This document shows, in pieces, positions 8,590-17,542 of a stretch of 64,000 nt of DNA. Source of the DNA: Beijerinckiaceae bacterium (GTDB lineage Bacteria; Pseudomonadota; Alphaproteobacteria; Rhizobiales; Beijerinckiaceae); assembly GCA_947454485.1 (NCBI GenBank), contig CANGJJ010000006.1:1-64000 (forward strand), in the 5' to 3' direction. Every line of letters begins with the position of its first letter. Positions within the stretch are counted from its first letter, which is position 1. Position numbers and translations under genes: made by a program. The notes beneath the pieces are model-generated. The model saw only the letters and a list, made by a program, of their open reading frames with translations. It did not search any database and was not told the origin of the DNA.

Positions 8590-9311
8590 CATCGGACCCT
8601 GAGGACGGCGCGCGCCCTCAGGCTTTTGCGGAGGCTCCCCAGCCCCATTACATCGGCCATCGTGAGCGCCTGCGCACACGTTTGGCTGAGGGTGGTGACG
8701 CGGGCATGGCCGATTATGAGCTGCTCGAAATGCTGCTCTTTCTCTGTCTGCCCCGCCGCGATGTGAAACCCATTGCCAAAGAGCTCATCGCCCGTTTCGG
8801 CTCGCTGGCCGGCGTATTGGGCGCCAGACGCGAGCGCCTGACCGAGGTCGAGGGCATTGGCGAGACGGTCGCGCTCAATCTCAAACTCATGGAGGCTGCA
8901 GGGCGCCGCCTCGCCCGCCAAGCCATTCAGGACAGGCCGGTCCTTGGCTCATGGAAAGATGTGATCGACTATTGCCACGCTGCCATGGCCCATGCGGACC
9001 GGGAGATTTTCCGCATTCTCTTCCTCGACAAGCGCAACCACCTCATCACCGATGAGATACAGGGCGAAGGCACGGTGGACCATACGCCCGTCTATCCGCG
9101 CGAGGTCATCCGCCGCGCCCTGGAGGTCGGGGCCACCGCCGTCATCCTCGTCCACAATCACCCCTCGGGCGATCCTGCGCCCTCACAGGCCGATATCCGC
9201 ATGACCAAGGATATTATGGCCATCGCCGAGCCCATGGGCATTCTGGTCCATGACCACATCATTGTGGGTCGCAATGGTCATGCGAGCCTGCGCGGATTGA
9301 AACTCATTTAG
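8586..9311 (+). CDS. radC: RadC-family JAB/MPN domain protein
   Basis: A 241-residue protein with helix-hairpin-helix elements in the N-terminal half ('[17 protein letters not shown]') and a C-terminal JAMM metalloprotease-like fold with the zinc motif '[14 protein letters not shown]' (HxH...D). RadC is annotated as DNA repair but its actual role is disputed. The GTG start overlaps the map stop (GTGA). Its final codons overlap the candidate iron-control element that precedes feoA. Confidence 0.93.
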   Translation: MTSDPEDGARPQAFAEAPQPHYIGHRERLRTRLAEGGDAGMADYELLEMLLFLCLPRRDVKPIAKELIARFGSLAGVLGARRERLTEVEGIGETVALNLKLMEAAGRRLARQAIQDRPVLGSWKDVIDYCHAAMAHADREIFRILFLDKRNHLITDEIQGEGTVDHTPVYPREVIRRALEVGATAVILVHNHPSGDPAPSQADIRMTKDIMAIAEPMGILVHDHIIVGRNGHASLRGLKLI

Positions 9312-9323
9312 AACCCTTCCAAG
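9307..9323 (+). promoter_or_regulatory. Candidate Irr/ICE-like iron operator before feoA
   Basis: TTTAGAACCCTTCCAAG resembles the rhizobial iron-control element TTTAGAA-N3-TTCTAAA at all but two positions of the arms (consensus recalled, not looked up). A second half-site CTTGGAA lies at 9346-9352, and a -10-like GATAAT at 9340-9345 falls between them. The element overlaps the radC stop codon and lies 60 bp before the feoA start. Confidence 0.4.
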
Positions 9324-9382
9324 TTGGCCTCCCCCTTAGGATAATCTTGGAATTGCTGGCCACGGGCTGCTATTTCTGCCCC

Positions 9383-9658
9383 ATGACCTCTTCCATCACA
9401 CACCGCTTGGGCGACCTGCACTGTGGCTATCGCGGGCGCATCAGCGCGCTCTCGCCCCAAGATGCGCACTCCTCCATCAGTGCGGACGAACTCGAAAGCC
9501 GGCTGCTGGAGCTGGGATTCGTAGAGGGCGCAGAGATCTGTGTTCTGCATGAAGCGCCTTGGGGCCGCGACCCGATTGCGGTGCGCGTGGACAATATGAC
9601 CATCGCCATCCGCCGCCGCGAAGCCATGGCGATCTTGGTTGAGGATAGCTCCTCATGA
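9383..9658 (+). CDS. feoA: Ferrous iron transport protein A
   Basis: A 91-residue SH3-like FeoA. The family pattern is seen in 'YRGRISAL', 'LESRLLELGFVEGAEICVLHEAPWGRDPIAVRV' (two parts) and the closing 'IAIRRREAMAIL'. FeoA is a small cytoplasmic partner of the FeoB iron channel. The start at 9383 gives a normal length; an ATG 12 codons upstream is possible but lacks a clear ribosome site. The stop overlaps the feoB ATG (ATGA). No feoC follows. Confidence 0.9.
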   Translation: MTSSITHRLGDLHCGYRGRISALSPQDAHSSISADELESRLLELGFVEGAEICVLHEAPWGRDPIAVRVDNMTIAIRRREAMAILVEDSSS

Positions 9659-11535
9659 CCACGACACAGCTCGACACATTGCGCATTGCGCTGGTTGGCA
9701 CACCCAATTGCGGCAAGACCTCCTTATTCAATGCGCTGACAGGCAGCCGCCAACGCGCTACCAATTATCCCGGCGTAACGGTTGAGAAGAAAAGCGGACG
9801 CTTCACCACAGCTGATGGCAAAGTGCTGACCGCGATTGATCTGCCCGGCACCTATTCGCTGCGCGGCCGCAGCCCCGATGAAGCGATCACACGCGACATG
9901 GTGCTCGGGCGTGTTGAAGGCGAAGACAGACCTGATCTTTTGCTCTGCGTCGCAGATGCCACCAATATGCGCCTGACCATTCGCTTGGCGCTTGAATTGA
10001 AGCGCACCGGCCAGCCGATCATGCTCGTGTTGAACATGATGGATCTGGCACGCCATCGCGGCATTGGCATCGACATGCAGGGCCTGCAAGAGATGCTCGG
10101 CATGCCCGTTGTGACTGCCGTAGCCATCCGCACCGGCGGTACGGCCGAATTGCTGGCAGCTCTTGATGAGCGCTTGCGCTCGCCTGCGCCCGAAGCAGGC
10201 CCCAGCCTGTGGGAAGCGCCGACCTCTGCGCAAGTGCGCGAAGATCAGATCAAGGCCGATGCCATTTTGCGCGCCTGCGTCACCCCGCCCAAAAAGCCCG
10301 ATACGCTGACGACACGTTTTGATGCCATCGCCCTACATCCTGTCTTTGGCATGATGCTGCTGCTCGCTGTGCTCTTCTTGATGTTTCAGGCTGTCTTCAC
10401 GGGCGCACAGCCGCTGATGCAGGGCCTTCAGAGCGCTTTTGAATTTCTCGGCCAGATCGTGCGCGAGACTGTGCCAGAAGGCCTGCTCCAGAGCTTCTTG
10501 CAAAATGGTGTGATTGCAGGCGTTGGCAGTGTCATCGTCTTCCTGCCGCAGATCGTCATCGTCTTCCTGTTCATTCTGGTGCTGGAAGATTTTGGCTATA
10601 TGGCGCGCGCAGCCTTTCTGATGGACAAGATCATGGGCGGGGCAGGCCTGCATGGCCGCGCCTTCATTCCGCTTCTGTCGAGCTTTGCCTGCGCCATTCC
10701 CGGCATTATGTCGGCGCGCGTGGTGGATCAACGCCGTGACCGGCTCACCACAATCCTCATCGCGCCACTGATGACCTGCTCAGCGCGCATCCCTGTCTAT
10801 ACGCTGCTCATCTCGGCCTTTGTGCCAGACCACAGCATTTGGGGCGTCATCAATCTGCAAGGCCTCGTCATGTTCGGCCTTTATGCAGCGGGTATTTTCA
10901 GCGCTCTTGCTGTCTCCCTCGCCGCCAAGCTCATCATGTGGCGGCATCAACCGCCCTCGCCCTTCATGCTGGAACTGCCGGATTACAAATTGCCGCGCCT
11001 CAAATCCGTTGCCATCGGCATCTATACGCGCGCGATGAATTTTCTGGAGCGTGCTGGCACGACCATCTTCGCCATGATGGTGCTGATCTGGTTTCTCGCC
11101 TCCTTCCCCCAGCCACCCGAAGGCGCGAGCGATCCTGCGATTGCTTATTCACTGGCTGCAAGCATCGGCCATTTCATCGAGCCCGTTCTGGCGCCGCTTG
11201 GCTTCAACTGGCAGATCTCGGTTGCACTCGTCCCCGGCATGGCAGCGCGCGAAGTCGCGGTCGCAGCGCTCGGCACGGTCTACTCAATCGAAGGCGGCAA
11301 AGAAGCCTCTGCCGAGATCGCCCAAATGCTCGCGCAGAATTGGAGCATCGCCACCGGCCTTGCGCTCATCGCCTGGTATATTTTTGCGCCCCAATGCGCC
11401 TCCACTCTGGCGGTCATTCGCCGCGAGACTGGCAGCGCATGGTGGATGCTGCTGACCTTCGTCTATATGCTGGCACTGGCCTATGTGGCGGCCTTTGCGA
11501 CCTATCGCATCGCCTGCGCCTTCGGGCTTGGCTGA
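9655..11535 (+). CDS. feoB: Ferrous iron transporter B
   Basis: A 626-residue Fe(II) transporter of the inner membrane. The N-terminal G-domain has G1 'GTPNCGKTS', the switch region 'ATNYPGVTVEKK', G3 'DLPGTYSL' and G4 'NMMD'; a helical GDI-like part follows to about residue 220. The core then carries repeated gate motifs, including 'FACAIPGIMSAR' near 345 and a later 'PGMAAREVAVAALGT', with about eight or more membrane spans. It is shorter than the ~770-residue enterobacterial protein but within the family range. It is translationally coupled to feoA and probably iron-regulated (see the element at 9307). Confidence 0.96.
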   Translation: MTTTQLDTLRIALVGTPNCGKTSLFNALTGSRQRATNYPGVTVEKKSGRFTTADGKVLTAIDLPGTYSLRGRSPDEAITRDMVLGRVEGEDRPDLLLCVADATNMRLTIRLALELKRTGQPIMLVLNMMDLARHRGIGIDMQGLQEMLGMPVVTAVAIRTGGTAELLAALDERLRSPAPEAGPSLWEAPTSAQVREDQIKADAILRACVTPPKKPDTLTTRFDAIALHPVFGMMLLLAVLFLMFQAVFTGAQPLMQGLQSAFEFLGQIVRETVPEGLLQSFLQNGVIAGVGSVIVFLPQIVIVFLFILVLEDFGYMARAAFLMDKIMGGAGLHGRAFIPLLSSFACAIPGIMSARVVDQRRDRLTTILIAPLMTCSARIPVYTLLISAFVPDHSIWGVINLQGLVMFGLYAAGIFSALAVSLAAKLIMWRHQPPSPFMLELPDYKLPRLKSVAIGIYTRAMNFLERAGTTIFAMMVLIWFLASFPQPPEGASDPAIAYSLAASIGHFIEPVLAPLGFNWQISVALVPGMAAREVAVAALGTVYSIEGGKEASAEIAQMLAQNWSIATGLALIAWYIFAPQCASTLAVIRRETGSAWWMLLTFVYMLALAYVAAFATYRIACAFGLG

Positions 11536-11601
11536 TCGGCAAGGCTTGCGCTCGCAGCTGGCCTCACCCACATAGGGGCCAGACTTTCTAAAGGCTCGCT
11601 C

Positions 11602-12153
11602 GTGCGCACATCAGACTTCGACATCCTCCTCATTCCCGGTCTTGGCGGCTCTGGCCCCGACCATTGGCAAAGCCGCTGGGCCTCCAAGCTCTCGACCGCG
11701 CGCGTGGTGGAGCAAGCTGACTGGCACAATCCCAGCCTCAGCGCATGGACGCAGCGCATCATTGATGCGGTCGAGCAAGCGCAGCGGCCCGTGCTGCTTG
11801 TTGCCCATTCGCTCGGCGTGCCCGCTGTCATTCACGCTGCCCCCAAACTCAAAGCTGGCGCTGTGCGCGGGGCCTTTCTTGTCGCGCCCCCCAGCGAGAT
11901 GGGCGCAGCAAAACTGCCCAAAATAGACCCCGCCTTTGCGCCCTTCCCGCGCGAGCCCCTGCCCTTTCCCTCACTCGTTGTCGCCAGCCGCAATGATCAT
12001 CACGGCAGCTATAACGAGATCGAAGAGCTCGGCTTTGCTTGGGGCAGCCACTGCCTTGATGCAGGTGAGGCAGGTCATATCAACAGCGAGTCAGGCCATG
12101 GGCCTTGGCCTGAAGGTTTGATGTCCCTCGCAGGCTTCCTGAAGAAGCTCTGA
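11602..12153 (+). CDS. RBBP9/YdeN-type alpha/beta hydrolase
   Basis: A 183-residue compact serine hydrolase. The opening 'ILLIPGLGGSGPDHWQSRW' is characteristic of the RBBP9/YdeN family, the nucleophile is in 'VAHSLGVPA' (GxSxG-like HSLG, about residue 74), the Asp is likely in 'VASRNDHHGS', and the catalytic His is in 'AGHINSESGHGPWPEG'. The substrate is unknown. It uses a GTG start at 11602, 66 bp after feoB, so it may be read through from the iron operon, although no functional link is evident. Confidence 0.82.
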   Translation: MRTSDFDILLIPGLGGSGPDHWQSRWASKLSTARVVEQADWHNPSLSAWTQRIIDAVEQAQRPVLLVAHSLGVPAVIHAAPKLKAGAVRGAFLVAPPSEMGAAKLPKIDPAFAPFPREPLPFPSLVVASRNDHHGSYNEIEELGFAWGSHCLDAGEAGHINSESGHGPWPEGLMSLAGFLKKL

Positions 12154-12157
12154 GGTC

Positions 12158-12946
12158 TCAGGGCCTGCTTTGCGAGGCTGCAGGTGCATCGCGCGCCACC
12201 AACAGGCCTTGCGCGAGCAAAGCGTCCCAAGCACTTTCCGCGTCATTGGCAAAACGTAAGAGGCCAAGCGCTTCGCGATCAATCATGCCTTCCTCCACGA
12301 ACGCCTCGAAATTCACCACACGCCGCCAGTAGGTTTCATCGAACAGAACGATGGGGACGCGCGCGGCTTTGTTGGTGAGGCGCAGATTGAGCATTTCGAA
12401 CAGCTCATCCATCGTGCCAAAGCCACCGGGAAACACGATCAGCCCATTGGCGCGCATCGCCAGATGCATTTTACGCATCGCGAAATAATGAAAGCGGAAG
12501 GTCAGTTCCGGCGTCGTATAGGGATTGGGCTCTTGCTCATGCGGCAAACTGATATTGAAGCCGATAGAGGGCGCGCCCGCATCCATCGCGCCGCGATTGG
12601 CAGCCTCCATCAGGCCGGGGCCACCGCCTGTTGCAATGACATTCTCACGCACATTGCCATTATGCTTCAGAGCGCCGCCGCGCTCAGACGCGATCCGCCC
12701 AAAACGCCGCGCCTCTTCATACCAGCGCGGTTGATTGTTGGGACCATCTTCGCGCACACGCGCCGAGCCAAAGGCGACAATGGTGGAATGCACACCCCAG
12801 CGCCGCAGCATCTCTTCTGCAAAAGCATATTCCAGCTGAAATCGTACGCCGCGCATTGAGTCGCCCAGCAGGAAATCCTGGTTAAGCGCAGCAATACGAT
12901 AAGAAGGAGAGTCGAGCTGTTCACGCGAGGCCATAGGCATATCCAT
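12158..12946 (-). CDS. LOG-family protein (TIGR00730-like, possible nucleotide 5'-monophosphate phosphoribohydrolase)
   Basis: A Rossmann-like protein of about 262 residues with the two LOG signatures, 'GGGPGLMEAANRGA' near residue 105 and 'FPGGFGTMDELFE' near 175 (PGGxGTxxE). These proteins hydrolyse nucleoside monophosphates such as AMP or cytokinin ribotides, or are pyrimidine/purine nucleosidases. The N-terminal extension and 'ALNQDFLLGDSMRGVRFQLE' match the longer alphaproteobacterial subgroup. Three in-frame ATGs (12946, 12940, 12934) lie together with no strong ribosome site, so the start is approximate. It is divergent from the beta-CASP gene with a ~64 bp gap. Confidence 0.85.
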   Translation of the reverse strand: MDMPMASREQLDSPSYRIAALNQDFLLGDSMRGVRFQLEYAFAEEMLRRWGVHSTIVAFGSARVREDGPNNQPRWYEEARRFGRIASERGGALKHNGNVRENVIATGGGPGLMEAANRGAMDAGAPSIGFNISLPHEQEPNPYTTPELTFRFHYFAMRKMHLAMRANGLIVFPGGFGTMDELFEMLNLRLTNKAARVPIVLFDETYWRRVVNFEAFVEEGMIDREALGLLRFANDAESAWDALLAQGLLVARDAPAASQSRP

Positions 12947-13010
12947 TTGACAGGGGCAGGCTGAGCGCGCCAACTCTACAGTTCCAGAACGGTTCTGACG
13001 AGAGAGACCC

Positions 13011-14582
13011 ATGCGCCTGAGCTTCCACGGAGCGAGCCACACAGTCACCGGATCCTGCTTCTTGCTGGAAAATGGTGGTGCGCGCATTCTCATCGACTGC
13101 GGCATGTTTCAGGGTTCAAAGACCGAGAAAGAGCTCAACTATCGCGCGTTCCCCTTTGACCCTGCGCGCATTGACGCCGTGGTACTCACCCATGCGCATA
13201 TTGATCATAGCGGCCTTCTGCCCAAACTCGTCAAGCATGGCTTCAAAGGGCATATTCATGCCACGCAGCCCACTGCTGATTTGTGCACAGTCATGCTGCC
13301 CGACAGCGCGCATATTCAGGAGATGGAGGTCGAGCAACTCAATCGGCGTAACCGCCAACGCGGACAAGATGAGGTTGAGCCGATTTATGTGTCAGAAGAT
13401 GCACAGGCCTGCCTCGACCAATTTGTCGCGCATGACTACGCGGCATGGGTGCAGGTGGCGCCGAATTTTCGTATCCGCTTTTGGAATGCCGGCCATCTTC
13501 TGGGCTCTGCCTCTGTGGAGGTCGAAGCTACGGAACATGGCGCGCCAACCATTTTGCTCTTCTCTGGTGATATCGGCACCAAGGCGAAACTGTTACAGCG
13601 TGACCCACAAGGGCCCAGCGGCATTGACCATCTGATTTGTGAATCAACCTATGGCGATACCGAACGTCTGTTTTTATCAGAGAGCGCGCGGCGCGGCAGC
13701 CTGCGCCATGAAGTTCTCGATGCTGCCAAACGCGGCGGCGCATTGCTGATCCCCTCTTTTGCGGTGGAACGCACACAGGAACTCATCGCCGATCTTGTGG
13801 CATTGATGGATGCCAAAGAGATCCCCGAATGCCCCATCTTCATCGACTCGCCACTTGCAACACGTGCCAGTGAGGTCTTCAAAGCCCATACAGATGATGT
13901 TGAGAACGGCCCTGCCCTGCTCCATGCGATGACCTATCGCAATGTGCATTTCACCGAGAGCGTTGAGCAGAGCAAAGCCATCGGACGTTTTCGCGGCTTC
14001 CATATTGTTCTCTCAGCGAGCGGCATGTGCGAGGCGGGACGCATTCGCCACCATCTCAAAAACTGGCTCTGGCGAGACGATGCCACCATTTTGATGGTGG
14101 GCTTTCAGGCGCAAGGAACTCTCGGGCGCATTCTGCAAGAAGGTGCTTCAGTCGTGCGCATCATGGGCGAGCAGATCCGCGTTGCAGCCACGATTCGCAC
14201 TCTGGATGTTTACTCCGGCCATGCTGATGCCAAGGGCCTCATGGAATGGGTGACGCAGCGCCTGCCGGTGCGCGGCCAGATTTTTCTCGTCCATGGCGAA
14301 GAGCATGCAATCGAAGCGCTCAAGGCTCGCTTGGCGCAGGCCCTGCCCGATCAATCCGTGGTCGCGCCCACCATCGACCAGTGCTTCTCGATTGAGGGCG
14401 TGGCGGTGACGACGACAGCGGGCGGCAAACCGCGTCTGGCAGCGGAGGGCATGGGCCATCGCGATTGGCACAATGACCTCTCGCGCCTCATCCTTGATAT
14501 TGACGATGCGATCCGCCGCGAGGCTGATGAAAAAAACCGCGCGGTCCTCATCCGCCGCCTGCGCAAGGCGCTCGAGGCCTAA
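13011..14582 (+). CDS. Metallo-beta-lactamase/beta-CASP hydrolase (RNase J/YSH1-like)
   Basis: A 523-residue protein with the MBL motif 'LTHAHIDHSG' (HxHxDH, about residues 60-69), a later 'NAGHLLGSASVEVE' (motif 3 His) and 'FSGDIG' (motif 4 Asp). The beta-CASP insertion and the RMMBL tail end in 'VYSGHADAKGLMEW' and 'LVHGEEHAIEAL', typical of the RNA-specificity subgroup. The likely role is a nuclease of RNA ends, distinct from RNase J itself. It is probably transcribed together with the thiamine-diphosphate enzyme 54 bp downstream, which has its own ribosome site. Confidence 0.87.
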   Translation: MRLSFHGASHTVTGSCFLLENGGARILIDCGMFQGSKTEKELNYRAFPFDPARIDAVVLTHAHIDHSGLLPKLVKHGFKGHIHATQPTADLCTVMLPDSAHIQEMEVEQLNRRNRQRGQDEVEPIYVSEDAQACLDQFVAHDYAAWVQVAPNFRIRFWNAGHLLGSASVEVEATEHGAPTILLFSGDIGTKAKLLQRDPQGPSGIDHLICESTYGDTERLFLSESARRGSLRHEVLDAAKRGGALLIPSFAVERTQELIADLVALMDAKEIPECPIFIDSPLATRASEVFKAHTDDVENGPALLHAMTYRNVHFTESVEQSKAIGRFRGFHIVLSASGMCEAGRIRHHLKNWLWRDDATILMVGFQAQGTLGRILQEGASVVRIMGEQIRVAATIRTLDVYSGHADAKGLMEWVTQRLPVRGQIFLVHGEEHAIEALKARLAQALPDQSVVAPTIDQCFSIEGVAVTTTAGGKPRLAAEGMGHRDWHNDLSRLILDIDDAIRREADEKNRAVLIRRLRKALEA

Positions 14583-14636
14583 TATCGACTCTGCCCTGCG
14601 CTCATGTAAAACTGGCCCCAATAGAGGGAGGGCCAA

Positions 14637-16481
14637 ATGAAGAGCACAGGGGCAAAGTCCAAGAAAAAAGATCTCAAGCTCGCCACCGCGCGCTTTGACG
14701 ACAAGGACCAGCTGATCAAGACATCCAATGCAGAACTCGGCTGGGCGTCGGATGCCATGGCCGAAATGTTACGCCGCCTCGATCTGCGCTACATCGCCCT
14801 GACACCGGGCGCGAGCTATCGTGGCCTGCATGACAGCATGGTCAATTATCTTGGCAATCGCGATCCCCAAATGCTCGTCTGCCTGCATGAAGAACATGCC
14901 GTTGGCATTGCGCAGGGCTATGCCAAGATCACCGAAAAACCGATGGGCGTGGCGCTCCATTCCAATGTCGGCCTGATGCATGCCACTATGGCGATCTTCA
15001 ATGCTTGGTGCGCGCGCAATCCGATGGTGATCCTCGGCGCCACGGGCCCCGGCGATGCCGACGAACGCCGCCCGTGGATTGACTGGATCCATACCGCAAA
15101 GGATCAGGGCGCGCTGATCCGCAACTATACGAAATGGGATGATGAGCCGCGCTCAGCCAAGGCCTCTATCGAGGCCCTCACGCGCGCTTGGCAAATTGCC
15201 AGCACACCGCCCTATGGCCCAACCTATGTGTGCCTTGATGTGGGCCTGCAAGAGAGCAAGCTTGCGAGCGAAATCACCTTCCCTGATATGGACCGGTTCC
15301 AGCCCGGCAAGGCGCCCGCGCCCTCCGCAGACTCTGTGACGGAGGCTGCCCGCTTGTTGCTCAAGGCCAAGAAGCCGCTGATCCTCATGGGTCGCTGCTC
15401 ACGCAATATGGATGATTGGGCCGCGCGTGTGGCGCTCGCCGAAGCTTTGGGCGCAGCTGTACTCACAGATATGAAATTGCCACCCGCCTTCCCAACAGAT
15501 CATCCGCTTCATCCACTTGAGCCGCGCTTCCGCCCCTCACCTGCCTCTGCGCAGATGACGAAGGATGCCGATGTAATCCTCTCGCTTGATTGGGTCGATC
15601 TGCGCGGTCACTTCATCCAGACGCTCGGCAAAGATGCGCCTGTGAAAGCCAAGGTCATTCACTGTTCGGTGGATGATTATCTGCACAATGGCTGGAGCAT
15701 GGATTATTTCGGCCTGCCGCCTGCTGATCTTAAAGTGCTCTCCACCTCTGACCAGATGGTTCATGCGCTTCTCGCAGAAGTGCGTGCACAACGAGGCACC
15801 AGCGCCAAGGCCAAAGCCAAATGGCCGGTGCGCGCTGCAGCCCCGCTGCAACCGCCCAAGAAAAAAGGCGTGATGAGCCTGCGCGATCTTGCACTGGTCG
15901 TGCGCGACTTTGTCGAGGGCCGCGATGTGACCATGGCAGGCTATGCACTGGGCTGGCCCGCTGACACGGTCAACTTCACCCATCCGCTCGACTATGCGGG
16001 CATTGATGGTGGCGGCGGTGTGGGCTCTGGCCCCTCCAATGGCATTGGCACGGCACTCGCCCTCAAAGGCTCAGGCCGCTTCCCCATGACTGTTCTGGGT
16101 GATGGCGACTTCACCATGGGCTGCAATGCCTTTTGGACGGCCGCCCATATGGGCATTCCGCTGCTTGTCGTGGTTGCCAACAATCAGGTCTATTACAACG
16201 ACGTCGCGCATCAAGAACGCATGGCCGTTGTGCGCGGTCGACCTGTCGAGAACAAATTCGTTGGTCAGGAGATGATCCGTCCCGCCATCGACATTGTCGG
16301 CCTTGCCAAAGCGCAGGGCCTTGATGGCGAAGGCCCTGCGATGAATGCCACAGAATTTGCCGCAGCGCTCAAGCGCGGCGAGAAAGTTGTGCGCGCAGGC
16401 GGGATTTATGTGATCGATGCGCGAGTGGATGTCGGCGCCCCCGGCAGCGAACGCGGTCACACATCAGGCCGACGCGACTAA
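14637..16481 (+). CDS. Thiamine diphosphate-dependent enzyme, acetolactate synthase-like
   Basis: A three-domain ThDP enzyme of 614 residues. The N-terminal Pyr domain holds the catalytic Glu in 'CLHEEHAVGIAQGYA' (about residue 84), the middle domain spans roughly 225-370, and the PP domain holds the diphosphate motif 'GDGDFTMG' with 'VANNQ' about 25 residues on (GDG-x26-NN). A long Lys-rich N-terminus (KSTGAKSKKKD) and a basic linker near 385-400 are unusual for this family. It would decarboxylate or ligate a 2-keto acid; benzoylformate decarboxylase-like and sulfo-/phosphonopyruvate-type activities are alternatives. The site GGGAGG precedes the ATG. The gene ends at a strong hairpin. Confidence 0.8.
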   Translation: MKSTGAKSKKKDLKLATARFDDKDQLIKTSNAELGWASDAMAEMLRRLDLRYIALTPGASYRGLHDSMVNYLGNRDPQMLVCLHEEHAVGIAQGYAKITEKPMGVALHSNVGLMHATMAIFNAWCARNPMVILGATGPGDADERRPWIDWIHTAKDQGALIRNYTKWDDEPRSAKASIEALTRAWQIASTPPYGPTYVCLDVGLQESKLASEITFPDMDRFQPGKAPAPSADSVTEAARLLLKAKKPLILMGRCSRNMDDWAARVALAEALGAAVLTDMKLPPAFPTDHPLHPLEPRFRPSPASAQMTKDADVILSLDWVDLRGHFIQTLGKDAPVKAKVIHCSVDDYLHNGWSMDYFGLPPADLKVLSTSDQMVHALLAEVRAQRGTSAKAKAKWPVRAAAPLQPPKKKGVMSLRDLALVVRDFVEGRDVTMAGYALGWPADTVNFTHPLDYAGIDGGGGVGSGPSNGIGTALALKGSGRFPMTVLGDGDFTMGCNAFWTAAHMGIPLLVVVANNQVYYNDVAHQERMAVVRGRPVENKFVGQEMIRPAIDIVGLAKAQGLDGEGPAMNATEFAAALKRGEKVVRAGGIYVIDARVDVGAPGSERGHTSGRRD

Positions 16482-16484
16482 CAA

Positions 16485-16512
16485 AAATGGCCGCCCTTCG
16501 GGGCGGCCATTT
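16485..16512. terminator. Bidirectional hairpin between convergent genes
   Basis: A 12-bp perfect stem (AAATGGCCGCCC/GGGCGGCCATTT) with a TTCG tetraloop sits between the ThDP enzyme gene and the convergent solute-binding-protein gene. A-rich and T-rich flanks on either side would let it serve both strands. Confidence 0.85.
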
Positions 16513-16528
16513 GCTGTGTGAGAGGCGC

Positions 16529-17485
16529 TTATTTGCGCGGCGGAATCTGCACCAATTCGCGCATCTGCTCAGGCGTCAAAGGCGCGGGGATATATTTAAA
16601 CTCCACCGCAGCGGCGACCACACCTTCAAGATCTGACACGCGATCAGGATTGGCGGCCTCTTTGGTGACGAATTCGGCCAAAGTGCGCGTGGCAATCGGC
16701 ACCGGCACTTCAGCCCAATTGGCATAGGCCTCTGCGCCCTGCGGGCCAGAATAGACAAACTCTGTCGCCTCGCGATAGCCATCCATATAACGCTGCGCAA
16801 GATCGCGCTTGGCGCTCAAGAAGCCAGCATTGGCGATAATAACACGCGATGTCTGTTTGGCGAGTGCGGGGACATCAGAGGCGCGCCACAGAACGCGGAT
16901 ATCGCCCTTCTCGATCTGCGCGACACCAAAAGGCGCGCCCGACCAACCAACATCCACTTGGCCTGTCATGACCTGCGTTAATGTTGCTGGCCCTGTGCCG
17001 GTCGCCGTCGGCTTGAACGTCACGCCAAGATATTTCTGCATTTGCAGAACGACATTATGGGCAGATGAGCCACTCGTCGAATAGGCGACCGATTTGCCAT
17101 TGGCATCAGCCGGCGTCTTGATGGCACTGTCACCGCGCACATACCAAAAGAGGTTGGAGTCGCCTGTGAAGCTCGCACCAATCACCCGTACAGGTGCGCC
17201 TTTGGCAAAAGCGCCCACAACGCCGAGGAGGCCCGTTGCCACACCGATATCAGCGCTGCCGGAGATCACAGCCTGCTGCGTCTCACCGCTGCCAGCCGTA
17301 TAGGTGATCTCAAGATCGAGTCCATGTTTAGCAAAGATGCCTTTGAGTTTGCCAACTTCAGAGACTTCAGACTCGCCAAGCCCGCGACCACCAACCGCCA
17401 CGCGCACTTTGTCGAGCGCGCTGGCAGATTGGGTCATAAGGGCGAACTGGCCAAGAGCCAGCACAGCAGCAAGCAAAATGCGCAT
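16529..17485 (-). CDS. ABC-type solute-binding protein (NMT1/SsuA-like)
   Basis: A 318-residue exported protein: the signal peptide 'RILLAAVLALGQFAL...SASA' is cleaved near residue 23. The mature part is an NMT1/THI5-like binding fold ('LKGIFAKHGLDLEITYT', 'GSADIGVATG', 'KSVAYSTSGSSAHNVVLQMQKYLG'). Such proteins feed nitrate-, sulfonate- or pyrimidine-type ABC importers. No permease or ATPase gene is adjacent, so the partner must be elsewhere. The ligand cannot be read from sequence. Confidence 0.82.
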   Translation of the reverse strand: MRILLAAVLALGQFALMTQSASALDKVRVAVGGRGLGESEVSEVGKLKGIFAKHGLDLEITYTAGSGETQQAVISGSADIGVATGLLGVVGAFAKGAPVRVIGASFTGDSNLFWYVRGDSAIKTPADANGKSVAYSTSGSSAHNVVLQMQKYLGVTFKPTATGTGPATLTQVMTGQVDVGWSGAPFGVAQIEKGDIRVLWRASDVPALAKQTSRVIIANAGFLSAKRDLAQRYMDGYREATEFVYSGPQGAEAYANWAEVPVPIATRTLAEFVTKEAANPDRVSDLEGVVAAAVEFKYIPAPLTPEQMRELVQIPPRK

Positions 17486-17542
17486 CAGGTCTTTCCTCCC
17501 TTGATGGGACCGGCGGTTACTTCGCCAGTTCCCGAATATGAA

